From positions 1 through 64,000 of the forward strand of contig NZ_FNEG01000002.1 in the NCBI RefSeq assembly GCF_900100075.1: a stretch of 64,000 bases of DNA, read 5' to 3'. Of this stretch, positions 9,796-19,095 are shown one piece after another. Origin of the DNA: Chryseobacterium jejuense. GTDB lineage: Bacteria; Bacteroidota; Bacteroidia; Flavobacteriales; Weeksellaceae. The notes beneath the pieces were generated by a model, which saw only the letters and a program-made list of their open reading frames with translations, was not told the origin of the DNA and searched no databases. The first letter of the stretch is position 1. Each line of letters opens with the position of its first letter. Both the position numbers and the translations under genes were made by a program.

Positions 9796-10887
9796 TTATT
9801 CTTCTAAAATATAGTAGGCATTATTTGCATTCTGCCTTAATAAATCCCTGTGCTTGCCTAAAGCGGTGAACAGTGGAAATCTTTTGTATGCCAAGCCATG
9901 TTCTTTAGCAAATTCTTCTATCTCCTCCGTGATCTCATTGTAATACATATAGCTGTAATTGGGAAAAAGGTGATGAGCCACATGGAAATTAAAATTTCCT
10001 AATACATTTCTTACCAACCAATTGTTTTCTTCTAAATCATTGGTTACTTCCAATTGATGACGAAGCCAGCTGAATGGAAGCCCGTTATCTTTATTCAATC
10101 TTGGAAAAGCATTATCAGGAAGCGGATGCAAGGGCAATAAAACAAACAGTGCAAAAATGCTTGCTGCAATCACCTGTAAAAACCAAGCTCCTAAAGCTAA
10201 ACCGATTGATACTTTAAAGAACACTACAGGAACTACAATCTGATAAAAAAAGTAAAACAGCTTATAACTCACCATTTTTACTTTCTCCACAACAGGTATT
10301 CTTCCCTGAGTTTTCAAAATCACTCTTTCCTTATCAAAGAAGTCTCTGAAATCTCTTATGAACATCCAGTTGAACAAGTACAACGGATATACCAAAAAGA
10401 AAAACCTATGCTGATACTTCTGTACTCCTTTTGCCTTAATCCAAGGCACTATTAATAGCAAACCACTCTGCTCAATATCGGTGTCCCAGCCATCCACATT
10501 GGGATAAGCATGGTGACTTGCGATATGTCTTTTCTTCCAGATATAGGAATTGGCTCCTATAAAATCAAAAATGTGAAGCACCACTCCATTCAGTCTTTTA
10601 CTTTTAAAGATGTTGTTATGGGCTGCTTCATGGATTAGATTTAAATAAATTAAAACCAAAGAAATTCCCATTAAAACAAAACTCAGAATATAGACCCAAT
10701 GTTTTTCTGCATTCAATACAGCGAAAAAATATAAACCTACATAGATCAAGGGGAGAATTACCGCTTTAATCTTAATATAAACGTCCCTGTTTTCAGGAAT
10801 AGCTTCTACCCGTTGGTTTACTTTCTTTCTTAGTTCATTGAACAGCTTGGCATCCTCTGAATCTTTTAAGTAACTCGGCTTTTCCAT
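9796..10887 (-). CDS. Membrane fatty acid desaturase
   Basis: A 363-residue di-iron integral membrane desaturase. The three histidine boxes are present: HEAAH (86-90), HIASHH (121-126) and HVAHH (302-306), with hydrophobic segments before the first box and between the second and third. It would put a cis double bond into membrane acyl chains; position and substrate (acyl-lipid or acyl-CoA) cannot be read from sequence. It lies between the two metH genes, one base from the downstream one, so it should share their transcript. That pairing is odd; cold or redox adaptation of membranes is one guess, chance insertion another. Confidence 0.88.
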   Translation of the reverse strand: MEKPSYLKDSEDAKLFNELRKKVNQRVEAIPENRDVYIKIKAVILPLIYVGLYFFAVLNAEKHWVYILSFVLMGISLVLIYLNLIHEAAHNNIFKSKRLNGVVLHIFDFIGANSYIWKKRHIASHHAYPNVDGWDTDIEQSGLLLIVPWIKAKGVQKYQHRFFFLVYPLYLFNWMFIRDFRDFFDKERVILKTQGRIPVVEKVKMVSYKLFYFFYQIVVPVVFFKVSIGLALGAWFLQVIAASIFALFVLLPLHPLPDNAFPRLNKDNGLPFSWLRHQLEVTNDLEENNWLVRNVLGNFNFHVAHHLFPNYSYMYYNEITEEIEEFAKEHGLAYKRFPLFTALGKHRDLLRQNANNAYYILEE

Positions 10888-10970
10888 TATATTAAAGTTT
10901 GTGGTTTACTTAAAGATAATATTTATAACCGAGTCTTTATTCTTGATTTTAATTAAAAAAATCTATCAAA

Positions 10971-11981
10971 TCATACAAATTTTCTCAATTTTCTTGGGTC
11001 ATATTTTTCGACCAGCTCGGCAATGGCCTTGATATGTTCCGGAGTAGTTCCACAACATCCTCCGATAATATTAATCAATCCTTTTTCCACATATTCCTTG
11101 ATCTGTCTCGCCATATCCTCAGGTGTCTCATCATATTTTCCAAAGGCATTCGGTAATCCGGCATTTGGATATGCCGAAACGTAGAATTCTGAATTATGAG
11201 CCAATGTTTCCAGATAAGGAGTCAGCTGATCTGCTCCTAATGCGCAGTTAAAGCCGACGCTTAATAAATTCAAGTGGGAAACAGAGATCAAAAAGGCTTC
11301 TGCTGTCTGTCCGCTCAATGTTCTTCCTGATGCATCGGTAATGGTTCCTGAAACCATAATCGGAATTTTTATTCCTCTTTCCTCCTGAAGTTCATCAATA
11401 GCAAAAAGAGCAGCTTTAGCATTCAATGTATCAAAGATGGTTTCTACCAATAGAATATCTGAACCACCGTCTAATAAAGCTTCACATTGTTGTTTGTAAG
11501 CGACTCTCAGTTCTTCAAAAGTAATGGCTCTGTATCCAGGATCATTCACATCAGGGCTTAAACTTGCCGTTCTATTGGTTGGTCCGATAGATCCTGCAAC
11601 GAATCTCGGTTTATCCGGATTTTTCGCAGTGTATTCATCACAGGCTTTTCTGGCAATTTTTGCTGACTCGTAATTCAGCTCATACACAAGTTCCTCCATA
11701 TGATAATCTGCCATTGCAATAGTAGTTCCGGAGAATGTATTGGTTTCAAGAATATCCGCTCCTGCTTCAAGGTACTTCTTATGTACTTCTTCAATGGCCT
11801 GAGGCTGTGTCAAAGAAAGCAGGTCATTATTCCCTTTTACCGGATGTTCCCAGTCTTTGAAACGCTCGCCACGGTAATCTTCTTCTTCGAACTTGTAACG
11901 CTGAAGCATGGTTCCCATAGCACCGTCCAGTACCAGGATACGTTCTTTGAGGGCTTTGTTTAGTGATTCTATATTTGTCAT
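10971..11981 (-). CDS. metH: Methionine synthase, homocysteine-binding subunit (split MetH)
   Basis: A 336-residue homocysteine S-methyltransferase barrel matching the N-terminal module of MetH. The zinc site is intact: Cys246 in FNCALG and Cys309-Cys310 in GGCCGTTP. It starts with the usual DGAMGTMLQ motif near residue 20. Alone it lacks methyl-THF and B12 modules, supplied by the product of 7128-9794. A betaine- or S-methylmethionine-type methyltransferase is possible by family, but the nearby MetH remainder makes the split-subunit reading much more likely. ATG at 11981, preceded by a repeat element. Confidence 0.94.
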   Translation of the reverse strand: MTNIESLNKALKERILVLDGAMGTMLQRYKFEEEDYRGERFKDWEHPVKGNNDLLSLTQPQAIEEVHKKYLEAGADILETNTFSGTTIAMADYHMEELVYELNYESAKIARKACDEYTAKNPDKPRFVAGSIGPTNRTASLSPDVNDPGYRAITFEELRVAYKQQCEALLDGGSDILLVETIFDTLNAKAALFAIDELQEERGIKIPIMVSGTITDASGRTLSGQTAEAFLISVSHLNLLSVGFNCALGADQLTPYLETLAHNSEFYVSAYPNAGLPNAFGKYDETPEDMARQIKEYVEKGLINIIGGCCGTTPEHIKAIAELVEKYDPRKLRKFV

Positions 11982-12031
11982 CTCTTTTTATAGTTGTTGA
12001 GTGAGACTGATAGGTTTGGGGTTGATAGGGG

Positions 12032-12080
12032 TTGATAGTACTTCGTTCTATCTTTGGTTAAATCGCCCCGTTGGGGCTCT
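12032..12080 (-). repeat. Interspersed two-hairpin repeat, copy A
   Basis: On the minus strand it begins 6 bases after the metZ stop. It has a GCCCCAACGGGGC hairpin, a core GATTTAACCAAAG, then a GATAGAACGAAG..CTATC hairpin. Copies B (13357-13407) and C (22398-22448) share this order and orientation relative to the upstream gene. Placement inside an operon, straight after a stop codon, resembles REP-type elements that protect the upstream mRNA. Confidence 0.75.
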
Positions 12081-12086
12081 TTGTGG

Positions 12087-13247
12087 TTAATCTAAGGCTT
12101 GTTTTAGGTCTGCGATAATGTCGTCTACGTTTTCTAAACCTACTGAACAACGAACTAATCCTGCTGTAATTCCTACCTCGTTTCTTTCTTCGTCTGACAG
12201 TTTAGAGTGTGTGGTAGATGCCGGGTGGGTTACAATCGTTCTTGTATCCCCTAAGTTTGCAGAAAGTGAACACATTTGGATCTTATCTAAGAAGCTTCTT
12301 CCCCCTTCTATGCCACCCTTTATTTCAAAAGCAACAATGTTTCCACCAAGCTTCATCTGTTTTTTGGCTACTTCATAGCTCTGATGGGATTTCAGGAACG
12401 GATATTTTACGAGTTCTACATTAGGGTGACTTTCTAAAAACTCGGCTACCTTCAATGCATTTTCACAGTGTTTTTCAACACGGATTGCCAATGTCTCCAA
12501 ACTTTTTGACAATACCCATGCATTAAATGGAGACAAAGCAGGCCCAGTATTTCTTGCAAAAAGATAGATTTCTCTGATCAGGTCTTCTTTTCCTACTGCG
12601 ATTCCGCCTAATACTCTTCCCTGTCCGTCAATCAGTTTCGTTGCAGAATGTACAACAACATCTGCACCATATTTAATAGGCTGCTGAAGATAAGGTGTTG
12701 CAAAACAATTATCTACAATAAATATTAAGTTATGTTTCTTTGCAATCTGACCGAAAAACTCAAGATCCAGAATTTCAATCGCAGGATTGGTAGGCGTTTC
12801 TAGGTATAAGATCTTTGTATTGGGTTTTATATACTGTTCTACATTCTCAGCGTCTTCTGCTTTGAAATAGGTAGTTTCAATATTCCATTTCGGGAAATAT
12901 TTTGTGAATAAAGTGTGAGTAGATCCGAAAACCGACTGACAGCTTACAATATGATCTCCTGCACTTAACAAAGCTGCAAATGTAGAATAGATGGCTGCCA
13001 TTCCTGTTGCAAAGGCATATCCTGCTTCTGCACCTTCCATTTTGGCGATCTTTTCAGTAAATTCAGTTACATTCGGGTTAGAGAAACGGCTGTACAGGTT
13101 TTTAGGTTTTTCTTCAGCAAAACTTGCTCTCATATCTTCGGCATCCTGAAAAATAAAGCTGGAGGTAAGATATAGTGGTGTGGAATGCTCATCAAACTGA
13201 GATCTCTCCGTTTGGGTTCTTATTGCTGATGTTTCGAAATTTTCCAT
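12087..13247 (-). CDS. metZ: O-acyl-homoserine sulfhydrylase (MetZ-type, PLP)
   Basis: A 386-residue Cys/Met-metabolism PLP enzyme. The Schiff-base lysine is Lys204 in HSATKLIDGQGR, and the DNCFATP block near 180 binds PLP. The IDGQGR sequence after the lysine is typical of direct-sulfhydrylation MetZ rather than the cystathionine synthase MetB. Since the operon encodes a homoserine acyltransferase of the MetX type, the likely reaction is acyl-homoserine plus sulfide to homocysteine. Exact acyl preference (acetyl or succinyl) is not settled by sequence. ATG at 13247; repeat elements lie on both sides. Confidence 0.9.
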   Translation of the reverse strand: MENFETSAIRTQTERSQFDEHSTPLYLTSSFIFQDAEDMRASFAEEKPKNLYSRFSNPNVTEFTEKIAKMEGAEAGYAFATGMAAIYSTFAALLSAGDHIVSCQSVFGSTHTLFTKYFPKWNIETTYFKAEDAENVEQYIKPNTKILYLETPTNPAIEILDLEFFGQIAKKHNLIFIVDNCFATPYLQQPIKYGADVVVHSATKLIDGQGRVLGGIAVGKEDLIREIYLFARNTGPALSPFNAWVLSKSLETLAIRVEKHCENALKVAEFLESHPNVELVKYPFLKSHQSYEVAKKQMKLGGNIVAFEIKGGIEGGRSFLDKIQMCSLSANLGDTRTIVTHPASTTHSKLSDEERNEVGITAGLVRCSVGLENVDDIIADLKQALD

Positions 13248-13356
13248 ATAGTTTTAATTGATATTACAATGTATCTTTATGATGCTTGTTCCAATGTTTA
13301 ATCACGGTGCATTTGTTTTAAAATGGGTACATTTTTATAAATGCGATGTGATTATG

Positions 13357-13407
13357 TTTGATAGAATTCTATTCTATCCTTGGCTAAATCATCCCTTCGG
13401 GATTGAT
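13357..13407 (-). repeat. Interspersed two-hairpin repeat, copy B
   Basis: Same architecture as copies A and C: on the minus strand an ATCCCGAAGGGAT hairpin, core GATTTAGCCAAGG, then a GATAGAAT..ATTCTATC hairpin. It starts about 26 bases after the homoserine dehydrogenase stop, between two genes of the methionine operon. The hairpin sequences differ from A and C by paired changes while the core stays constant. Confidence 0.7.
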
Positions 13408-13433
13408 ATCATTTGATAGATTGTTGAATTGAT

Positions 13434-14972
13434 TTATTTTGTTTCACTTAGTCTTAAAATGTCACCGAATACTCCTCTTGCTGTTACCTTTGCTCCGGCT
13501 CCGGCTCCCATAATTACAATTGGATTTTCACCATAACTTTCTGTGTAGATCTCAAAGATGGAATCTGAACCTTTCAGTTGTCCTAGCGCAGAACTTCCCG
13601 GTACAGAAATCAGTTTTACATCAAGCTTTCCTTTTTCTTCCTGTAAGTTTCCGTGCAGGTCTCCCACATAACGTAATACGTGACCAGGCTCCTGATTTTC
13701 TTTGATCTTCTGGTATTCATCATCCAGTTCTTCTAATCTTGAAAGGAACTCTGATTTTGAAACTGACAATAGATTTTCCGGAACCAGATTTTGAATGTTG
13801 ATATCTTCAAATTCATTGATTAGATCTAATTCTCTTGCCAGGATCAATAGTTTTCTTGCCACATCATTTCCGGATAGGTCTTCTCTTGGATCCGGTTCTG
13901 TGTATCCTTTTTCCAAAGCTTCATTCACAATTGTTGAGAATTTTTCATCTCTTAAAGAAAAATTGTTGAAAACATAGCTTAATGTTCCGGAGAACACTCC
14001 TTTAATTCTTGTGATATTTTCTCCCGAAAGGTGTAATAATTTGATGGTATCAATTAACGGAAGACCTGCTCCTACATTGGTTTCATACAGATAACGTCTG
14101 TTGTTTTTGCTCAACGTATATCTTAGTTTACGGTATTCTTCAATAGGAAGAGTGTTGAAAATTTTGTTGGAAGAAACCAGGTCGAATCCGTTTTCAGCTA
14201 ATGCATGGTAGTTCTTCACAAAATCCTTGCTTGCCGTGTTATCTACAACAATTAGATTTTCCAGTTGGTTTTCATTGGAAAAATTGATCAGCTCTTCTAC
14301 GTTGGATGGCTGTTCTGCTGTTAAAACCTCATCAGGCCAGTTGGCGTCAAAGCCTTTTTTGTTAAATGCAATCTTCTTTGAATTGGCTACTGCAACTACT
14401 TTAAGGTCTATTTTTTTACGTCTTTTAATCTCTTCTGAAGATTCTAAAACCTGTTCAATTAATGTTTTCCCTACATTTCCATGACCAATAATGGCAAGAT
14501 GAACGGTCTTCGGCTTTTTGAAGATTTCAGACTCTATGATGTTTTTTGTTTTTTCATCCTGCGAAGAAGTGACTACAATGTTTACTCTGTTTTCACCAGC
14601 AACTTTGTTTAAAAGCAATGGGAAAACATTGTTTCTCGCCAGCTCTGCAAAGACTTTATTGGAGTCTTCTGCTACAAAACCAATAACAGAAACATTGTTG
14701 ATACTATATATTTGAGATACTTTTCCTGACTTTCTCTCTGCTTCAAATTCATCAATAAGACAAGCTACTGCTGTTTCAGCATCGTTTTCGTGTACTAAAA
14801 TAGAAATTCCATTTTCTACTGCTTGCTGAGAAATTACTCCCACACTGATACGCGCTAAAGTAAGCGCTTTAAAAATTCGTCCGTCAATTCCGATTTCTCC
14901 TAAGAAATCTTCTCCTTCAAATTTGACAATTGATCTGTTCTTTAAAAATTTTATTTCGTTGGCATTTTTCAT
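13434..14972 (-). CDS. Homoserine dehydrogenase with N-terminal ACT domains, no aspartokinase half
   Basis: A 512-residue protein that aligns by eye with the C-terminal two thirds of ThrA/MetL. Residues about 10-155 are the paired ACT regulatory repeats (ARISVGVISQQ, NNVSVIGFV, RVNIVVTSS); homoserine dehydrogenase follows, with the NADP motif AIIGHGNVGKTL near 162, NVGAGLPLIDT, YTEPDPREDLSG and VARKLL with catalytic residues. The aspartokinase catalytic domain is wholly missing: the gene starts at an ATG just before the ACT region. It reduces aspartate semialdehyde to homoserine. ACT repeats hint at amino-acid feedback. Stop-to-start spacing to metX is 4 bases. Confidence 0.93.
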   Translation of the reverse strand: MKNANEIKFLKNRSIVKFEGEDFLGEIGIDGRIFKALTLARISVGVISQQAVENGISILVHENDAETAVACLIDEFEAERKSGKVSQIYSINNVSVIGFVAEDSNKVFAELARNNVFPLLLNKVAGENRVNIVVTSSQDEKTKNIIESEIFKKPKTVHLAIIGHGNVGKTLIEQVLESSEEIKRRKKIDLKVVAVANSKKIAFNKKGFDANWPDEVLTAEQPSNVEELINFSNENQLENLIVVDNTASKDFVKNYHALAENGFDLVSSNKIFNTLPIEEYRKLRYTLSKNNRRYLYETNVGAGLPLIDTIKLLHLSGENITRIKGVFSGTLSYVFNNFSLRDEKFSTIVNEALEKGYTEPDPREDLSGNDVARKLLILARELDLINEFEDINIQNLVPENLLSVSKSEFLSRLEELDDEYQKIKENQEPGHVLRYVGDLHGNLQEEKGKLDVKLISVPGSSALGQLKGSDSIFEIYTESYGENPIVIMGAGAGAKVTARGVFGDILRLSETK

Positions 14973-14976
14973 GACT

Positions 14977-15915
14977 CTATAAAATGTTTTTTATGATATT
15001 ATTTAATTGTTGATATTCCATTAGGAAGGCATCATGCCCGTGCATAGATTGGATCTCGTGATAAGAGATATTCTCCTTTTTCTTTTTCAGCTTTTCAAAA
15101 CACATTCGGATTTCAGAAGCCGGGAAGAATAAATCTGTATCTACGGAGATCATGTGCATTCGTGCTTCTATTCTCTCCAGAGCTGTTTCATCAGTATTTA
15201 TATTCATCAGCAAATGATTCATCAGTTTATAGGCTTGCAAACTAAACCTTTCGTTTAATGCATTACCGTGATAAACCAGCCAATCTTCTGATTCCAGGCG
15301 TTGTTTCTCCTGATTGTATTTATTTTGAAATCTTTCATTAAGTGATTCCGGAGTTCTATAGCACAACATGGCATGGATTCTTGCTTTTTGTAATGGCTCA
15401 TCTTTATCATTCAATAAAAATTTCTGAACCAGACATTGTGCATGAAGCCAATCATGAGTTCTGTAATCACAGGCAATGGGAATAAAAATTTCTGCCAGCT
15501 TGGGTTGTTTTGCTAACATTTCCCACGCAATTCCTCCGCCGAGGGAGCCTCCAATAATGGAGTATAGGTTTGTAATATGTAAAGCTTCTAATCCTTTCAG
15601 AAATATATTGGCTATATCTGAAGGGGTGAAGTCTTCATAATTTTCAATTAAAAAATGATCGTATCCGTTTCCGGGAATGTTGAAGCACAGAACAGTATAT
15701 GTATTGGTATCAACGATCTGATTTTCACCTACCAATTGTTTCCACCAGCCTTTTTCTCCGGATACGTTTGAATTTCCGGTAAGGGCATGATTAATTAAAA
15801 TGATAGGAGCTGTAAACAGGTCTTTCCCGAAAAGCTCATAGCTCAACGAGATATTGTATTCCTTTTGGGAACTGGTTTGATACGAAAGATTAATATAGTT
15901 TAGTTCTGTTTTCAA
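14977..15915 (-). CDS. metX: Homoserine O-acyltransferase (MetX-like alpha/beta hydrolase)
   Basis: Activates homoserine by O-acylation for sulfhydrylation. Alpha/beta hydrolase fold: NHALTGNSN near residue 43 (MetX-type loop), nucleophile Ser124 in GGSLGGG, the Asp259/Asp261 pair (VDTDLFFP) and His294 (HGHD) complete the triad. At 312 residues it is shorter than the usual 350-380 MetX, apparently lacking part of the lid. No in-frame ATG exists near the front; a TAA precedes, so the start is taken as the TTG at 15915. First gene after the SAM riboswitch, hence the main controlled entry point of the pathway. Confidence 0.9.
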   Translation of the reverse strand: MKTELNYINLSYQTSSQKEYNISLSYELFGKDLFTAPIILINHALTGNSNVSGEKGWWKQLVGENQIVDTNTYTVLCFNIPGNGYDHFLIENYEDFTPSDIANIFLKGLEALHITNLYSIIGGSLGGGIAWEMLAKQPKLAEIFIPIACDYRTHDWLHAQCLVQKFLLNDKDEPLQKARIHAMLCYRTPESLNERFQNKYNQEKQRLESEDWLVYHGNALNERFSLQAYKLMNHLLMNINTDETALERIEARMHMISVDTDLFFPASEIRMCFEKLKKKKENISYHEIQSMHGHDAFLMEYQQLNNIIKNIL

Positions 15916-15977
15916 TTCTATTAAATTTTAATACAATTGAAAATGCCACAGGAAATGGCTGAAAAGAACTTCAGTAA

Positions 15978-16081
15978 GTTATCTGTCCAAAATTACTTTG
16001 GTAGAACGTAGCACCTTCTTTGCTTGCGCAAAGGGTTGCTAAGGTTTCATAGGGTCTAATCCCTCAACCTTTCTTGATAAC
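15978..16081 (-). ncRNA. SAM-I (S-box) riboswitch
   Basis: About 104 nt on the minus strand upstream of metX. P1 is formed by GTTATC (16076-16081) and GATAAC (15978-15983). The conserved S-box core follows P1: ATCAAGAAAGGTTGAGGGA, then a GACCCTATGAAACC segment, CTTAGCAACC, and the P3-region hairpin CTTTGCGCAAGCAAAG followed by AAGGTGCTA. These match the SAM-I consensus (AGAGAGGTGGAGGGA, GATGAAACC, GGCAACC, AGGTGCTAA). SAM binding should reduce expression of the methionine operon. A classic T-rich terminator after it is not obvious, so control may be at translation of the TTG-start metX. Confidence 0.95.
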
Positions 16082-16110
16082 ATTTTCAATATTTGAATGA
16101 ACGAATAGTG

Positions 16111-16140
16111 CAAAGGTAGTTCTTTTCTTTTAAAATCAAA
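16111..16140 (-). promoter_or_regulatory. Promoter of the methionine operon
   Basis: On the minus strand TTTG (16137-16140), 18 bases, then TACCTTTG (16111-16118). This fits the Bacteroidota consensus and lies about 30 bases upstream of the riboswitch P1 helix, the right place for a transcript beginning just before the aptamer. Confidence 0.72.
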
Positions 16141-16271
16141 AAAAAATTAATTTAATATTTAAAAAAGCCCTTAAACACAAGTATTTCAAAGGCATATTAA
16201 TTATTATTCAGATAAAATGAATTGGAATTATTTTACAAAAAAACTAACTTCGTATTGAAAAATGATGAAAT

Positions 16272-18887
16272 ATGATCGCCGAAAAAGAAAGATTACAAGA
16301 TACCAAATGGAAAAACTGGGGACCTTATGTAAGCAACCGGCAATGGGGAAATGTACGGGAAGATTACAGCCCGGACGGGAATGCGTGGAATTACACCAAT
16401 CATAATAACGCGGAAAGCTATACCTACCGTTGGGGTGAAGAAGGTATTGCAGGAATTTCTGATGTAAAGCAGCTGTTCTGCTTTGCCCTTTCGTTCTGGA
16501 ATAAAAGGGATAAAATTGTTAAAGAGCGTTTCTTTGGATTGAGCAATCCACAGGGAAACCATGGTGAAGACATCAAAGAAATTTTCTATTATCTGGATAA
16601 TACGCCTACTCATAGCTATATGAAAATGGTTTATAAATATCCTATCAATCAATTTCCTTATGATGAACTTGTTGCAGTAAACGGAAGCCGCAGCAAACAG
16701 GAGCCGGAATATGAAATTTTTGACACAGGAATTTTTGACAACGATGCCTATTTTGATATTTTTATTGAATACTGTAAAGCCGATCACAATGATATCCTGG
16801 TAAGAGTAACCGTTTGCAACCGAAGTCAATATGATGCACCTATTGTGGTTGCACCTACCACATGGTTCAGAAATAACTGGAAATGGGGATACAATACTTA
16901 TAAAGCTGAAATGAATGCTTCGCATGACGGAAGTATTACTATTGAGCACGATAGTATATCCATCAAGAAGTTTTATTCAAGAAATGGGAACGCTGAAAGT
17001 GTATTCTGTGACAATGAAACCAATACTCCCAAGCTTTATGGAGCTCCTCAGGCAGAAAACACTTACTTTAAAGATGGAATCAATGATTATATTATTCACC
17101 GCAGCAATACGGTAAATCCCGAGAAAAGAGGAACTAAAGCTTCTTTTTTAATCGATGAATTAATTGGAGCCGGACAATCTCAGGTCTTTGAATTCAGGCT
17201 ATGTCCTGATGAAAGCGATGAGCCATTTGATAATTTTGATGGAATCTTCGAGACCAGAAAGGCTGAAGCAGAGGAATTTTATAATGAAGTTCAAAATGAT
17301 ACAACCAATGAAGATGAAAGAAACGTTCAAAGACAGGCTTTTGCAGGACTTCTTTGGAATAAACAGTTCTACCATTACAATATCGGAAAATGGCTGAAAG
17401 GGGATCCGAACTTTGAAGCTCCAAGAAATTTTCATGATTATGTAAGAAATACAGAATGGAACCATCTTCATAATAAAGATATTATTTCCATGCCTGATAA
17501 ATGGGAATATCCATGGTATGCAACCTGGGATCTAGCTTTTCACTGTGTTCCTTTGTCTATCATTGATGCGGAATTTGCTAAAGGACAGCTCTTACTTCTG
17601 ACTAAAGAATGGTATATGCATCCTAACGGACAGCTGCCAGCCTATGAGTGGAATATGAGTGATGTGAATCCGCCTGTACATGCGTGGTCTTGCTTCAGGG
17701 TTTTTAAGATTGATGAAAAAAACAATGGAAAGCCAGATTTATTATTTCTTGAAAAAGTATTCCAAAAGCTTCTTCTGAATTTCACATGGTGGGTCAACCG
17801 AAAGGATAAAAACGGAAAGAATATTTTCGGAGGCGGCTTCCTTGGGCTGGATAATATCGGAGCTTTTGACCGAAATACTGTTTTAGAGGATGGCCAACAT
17901 CTTGAACAGGCAGACGGAACAAGCTGGATGGCCATGTATGCCCTGAATATGATGCGGATTGCCATGGAACTTGCCCAATATTACCAAGTGTATGAAGATA
18001 TGGCTATCAAATTCTTTGAACATTATCTTTATATCGCAGAAGCCATGGAAAATCTGGGAGAAGGAACAAAAGGTTTATGGAATGAGGAAGATGGATTTTT
18101 CTATGATGTTCTCCAACTCGGAAACGGAAATAGTGTTTCTTTACGATTGAGAAGTATTGTTGGATTAATTCCTTTGTTTGCTGTAGAAATCGTAGATCAC
18201 AGACTTCTGGAAAAGATGCCGAATTTTAAAACCCGAATGGAATGGATCTTAAAAAATAAACCGGAACTCACCAAATTGGTTTCTCATTGGGACGAGGAAG
18301 GGCAAGGCAGAAAACACCTGATGAGTATTCTCCGCAAAAACAGATTAACTAAGGTTTTAACAAGAATGCTGGATGAAAAAGAATTTTTAAGTTCTTATGG
18401 AATCCGGGCCATGTCTAAGGTATATGAAGAAAATCCTTTTGTATTCTCTGTTCATGGTCATGAAAATGTTGTGTATTATACTCCGGCAGAAAGCGACAGC
18501 CGAATGTTTGGTGGAAACAGCAACTGGCGTGGACCCATCTGGTTTCCTATTAACTTCCTCATCGTGGAAAGTTTACAACGTTTTCATTATTATTACGGAA
18601 ACAGTCTGAAAGTAGAGTTTCCAACCGGAAGTGGGGATAAAAAAAACCTGGATGAAGTGGCTCAAAATATCAGTAAAAGACTTTGTTCTATTTTCTTAAA
18701 AGATGAACATGGGCAACGTGCCTTCAATGGTGGAAATCCGAAGTTCAATTATGATGAGCATTTTAGAGACTATATCACATTCTTTGAATACTTCCATGGA
18801 GATAACGGTCGTGGTGTAGGTGCTTCTCATCAAACAGGATGGACAGCCACTGTGGCTAAATTGATAAAACCAAGACTTACCTTCTAA
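16272..18887 (+). CDS. GH63-like glucosidase
   Basis: An 871-residue cytoplasmic protein without signal peptide. It resembles glycoside hydrolases of the GH63/MGH1-like (alpha/alpha-toroid) clan: a beta-rich N-terminal region of about 400 residues, then a helical catalytic part with PWYATWDLAFH near 415, LPAYEWNMSDVNPPVHAW near 460 and NWRGPIWFP near 755. The WDLAFH Asp and the late acidic residues are candidate acid/base groups. Likely releases glucose or a similar alpha-linked sugar from a small glucoside; related proteins act on mannosyl- or glucosylglycerate. Monocistronic, with its own terminator at 18917-18950. Confidence 0.82.
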   Translation: MIAEKERLQDTKWKNWGPYVSNRQWGNVREDYSPDGNAWNYTNHNNAESYTYRWGEEGIAGISDVKQLFCFALSFWNKRDKIVKERFFGLSNPQGNHGEDIKEIFYYLDNTPTHSYMKMVYKYPINQFPYDELVAVNGSRSKQEPEYEIFDTGIFDNDAYFDIFIEYCKADHNDILVRVTVCNRSQYDAPIVVAPTTWFRNNWKWGYNTYKAEMNASHDGSITIEHDSISIKKFYSRNGNAESVFCDNETNTPKLYGAPQAENTYFKDGINDYIIHRSNTVNPEKRGTKASFLIDELIGAGQSQVFEFRLCPDESDEPFDNFDGIFETRKAEAEEFYNEVQNDTTNEDERNVQRQAFAGLLWNKQFYHYNIGKWLKGDPNFEAPRNFHDYVRNTEWNHLHNKDIISMPDKWEYPWYATWDLAFHCVPLSIIDAEFAKGQLLLLTKEWYMHPNGQLPAYEWNMSDVNPPVHAWSCFRVFKIDEKNNGKPDLLFLEKVFQKLLLNFTWWVNRKDKNGKNIFGGGFLGLDNIGAFDRNTVLEDGQHLEQADGTSWMAMYALNMMRIAMELAQYYQVYEDMAIKFFEHYLYIAEAMENLGEGTKGLWNEEDGFFYDVLQLGNGNSVSLRLRSIVGLIPLFAVEIVDHRLLEKMPNFKTRMEWILKNKPELTKLVSHWDEEGQGRKHLMSILRKNRLTKVLTRMLDEKEFLSSYGIRAMSKVYEENPFVFSVHGHENVVYYTPAESDSRMFGGNSNWRGPIWFPINFLIVESLQRFHYYYGNSLKVEFPTGSGDKKNLDEVAQNISKRLCSIFLKDEHGQRAFNGGNPKFNYDEHFRDYITFFEYFHGDNGRGVGASHQTGWTATVAKLIKPRLTF

Positions 18888-18916
18888 TGAGTAATCAGTA
18901 ATAGGTAATGAGTAAT

Positions 18917-18950
18917 AAAAAACCGGATGTTTCATCCGGTTTCTTTTTTG
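18917..18950 (+). terminator. Terminator after the glucosidase gene
   Basis: AAACCGGATG (18920-18929), TTT loop, CATCCGGTTT (18933-18942), then CTTTTTTG. A textbook intrinsic terminator on the plus strand, 32 bases past the stop codon. Between stop and hairpin is a degenerate reverse copy of the ACTCATT heptamer. Confidence 0.88.
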
Positions 18951-19061
18951 TACACTATTTTTTTTGCAACGAATTCACGAATTATTTGTTCACATAAAGC
19001 CTATATACCTATTTTTTATAGGATAGTATATTATTAAAACATTAGTGCATTAGTGGCTAAA

Positions 19062-19088
19062 TAAAAAATGAGGCTTGAAAGCCTCATC
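19062..19088 (-). terminator. Terminator after the OsmC-family gene
   Basis: ATGAGGCT (19069-19076) pairs with AGCCTCAT (19080-19087); on the minus strand the hairpin is followed by TTTTTT (19063-19068). It lies 8 bases past the stop of the gene at 19096-19515. Confidence 0.82.
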
Positions 19089-19095
19089 TATAGTT

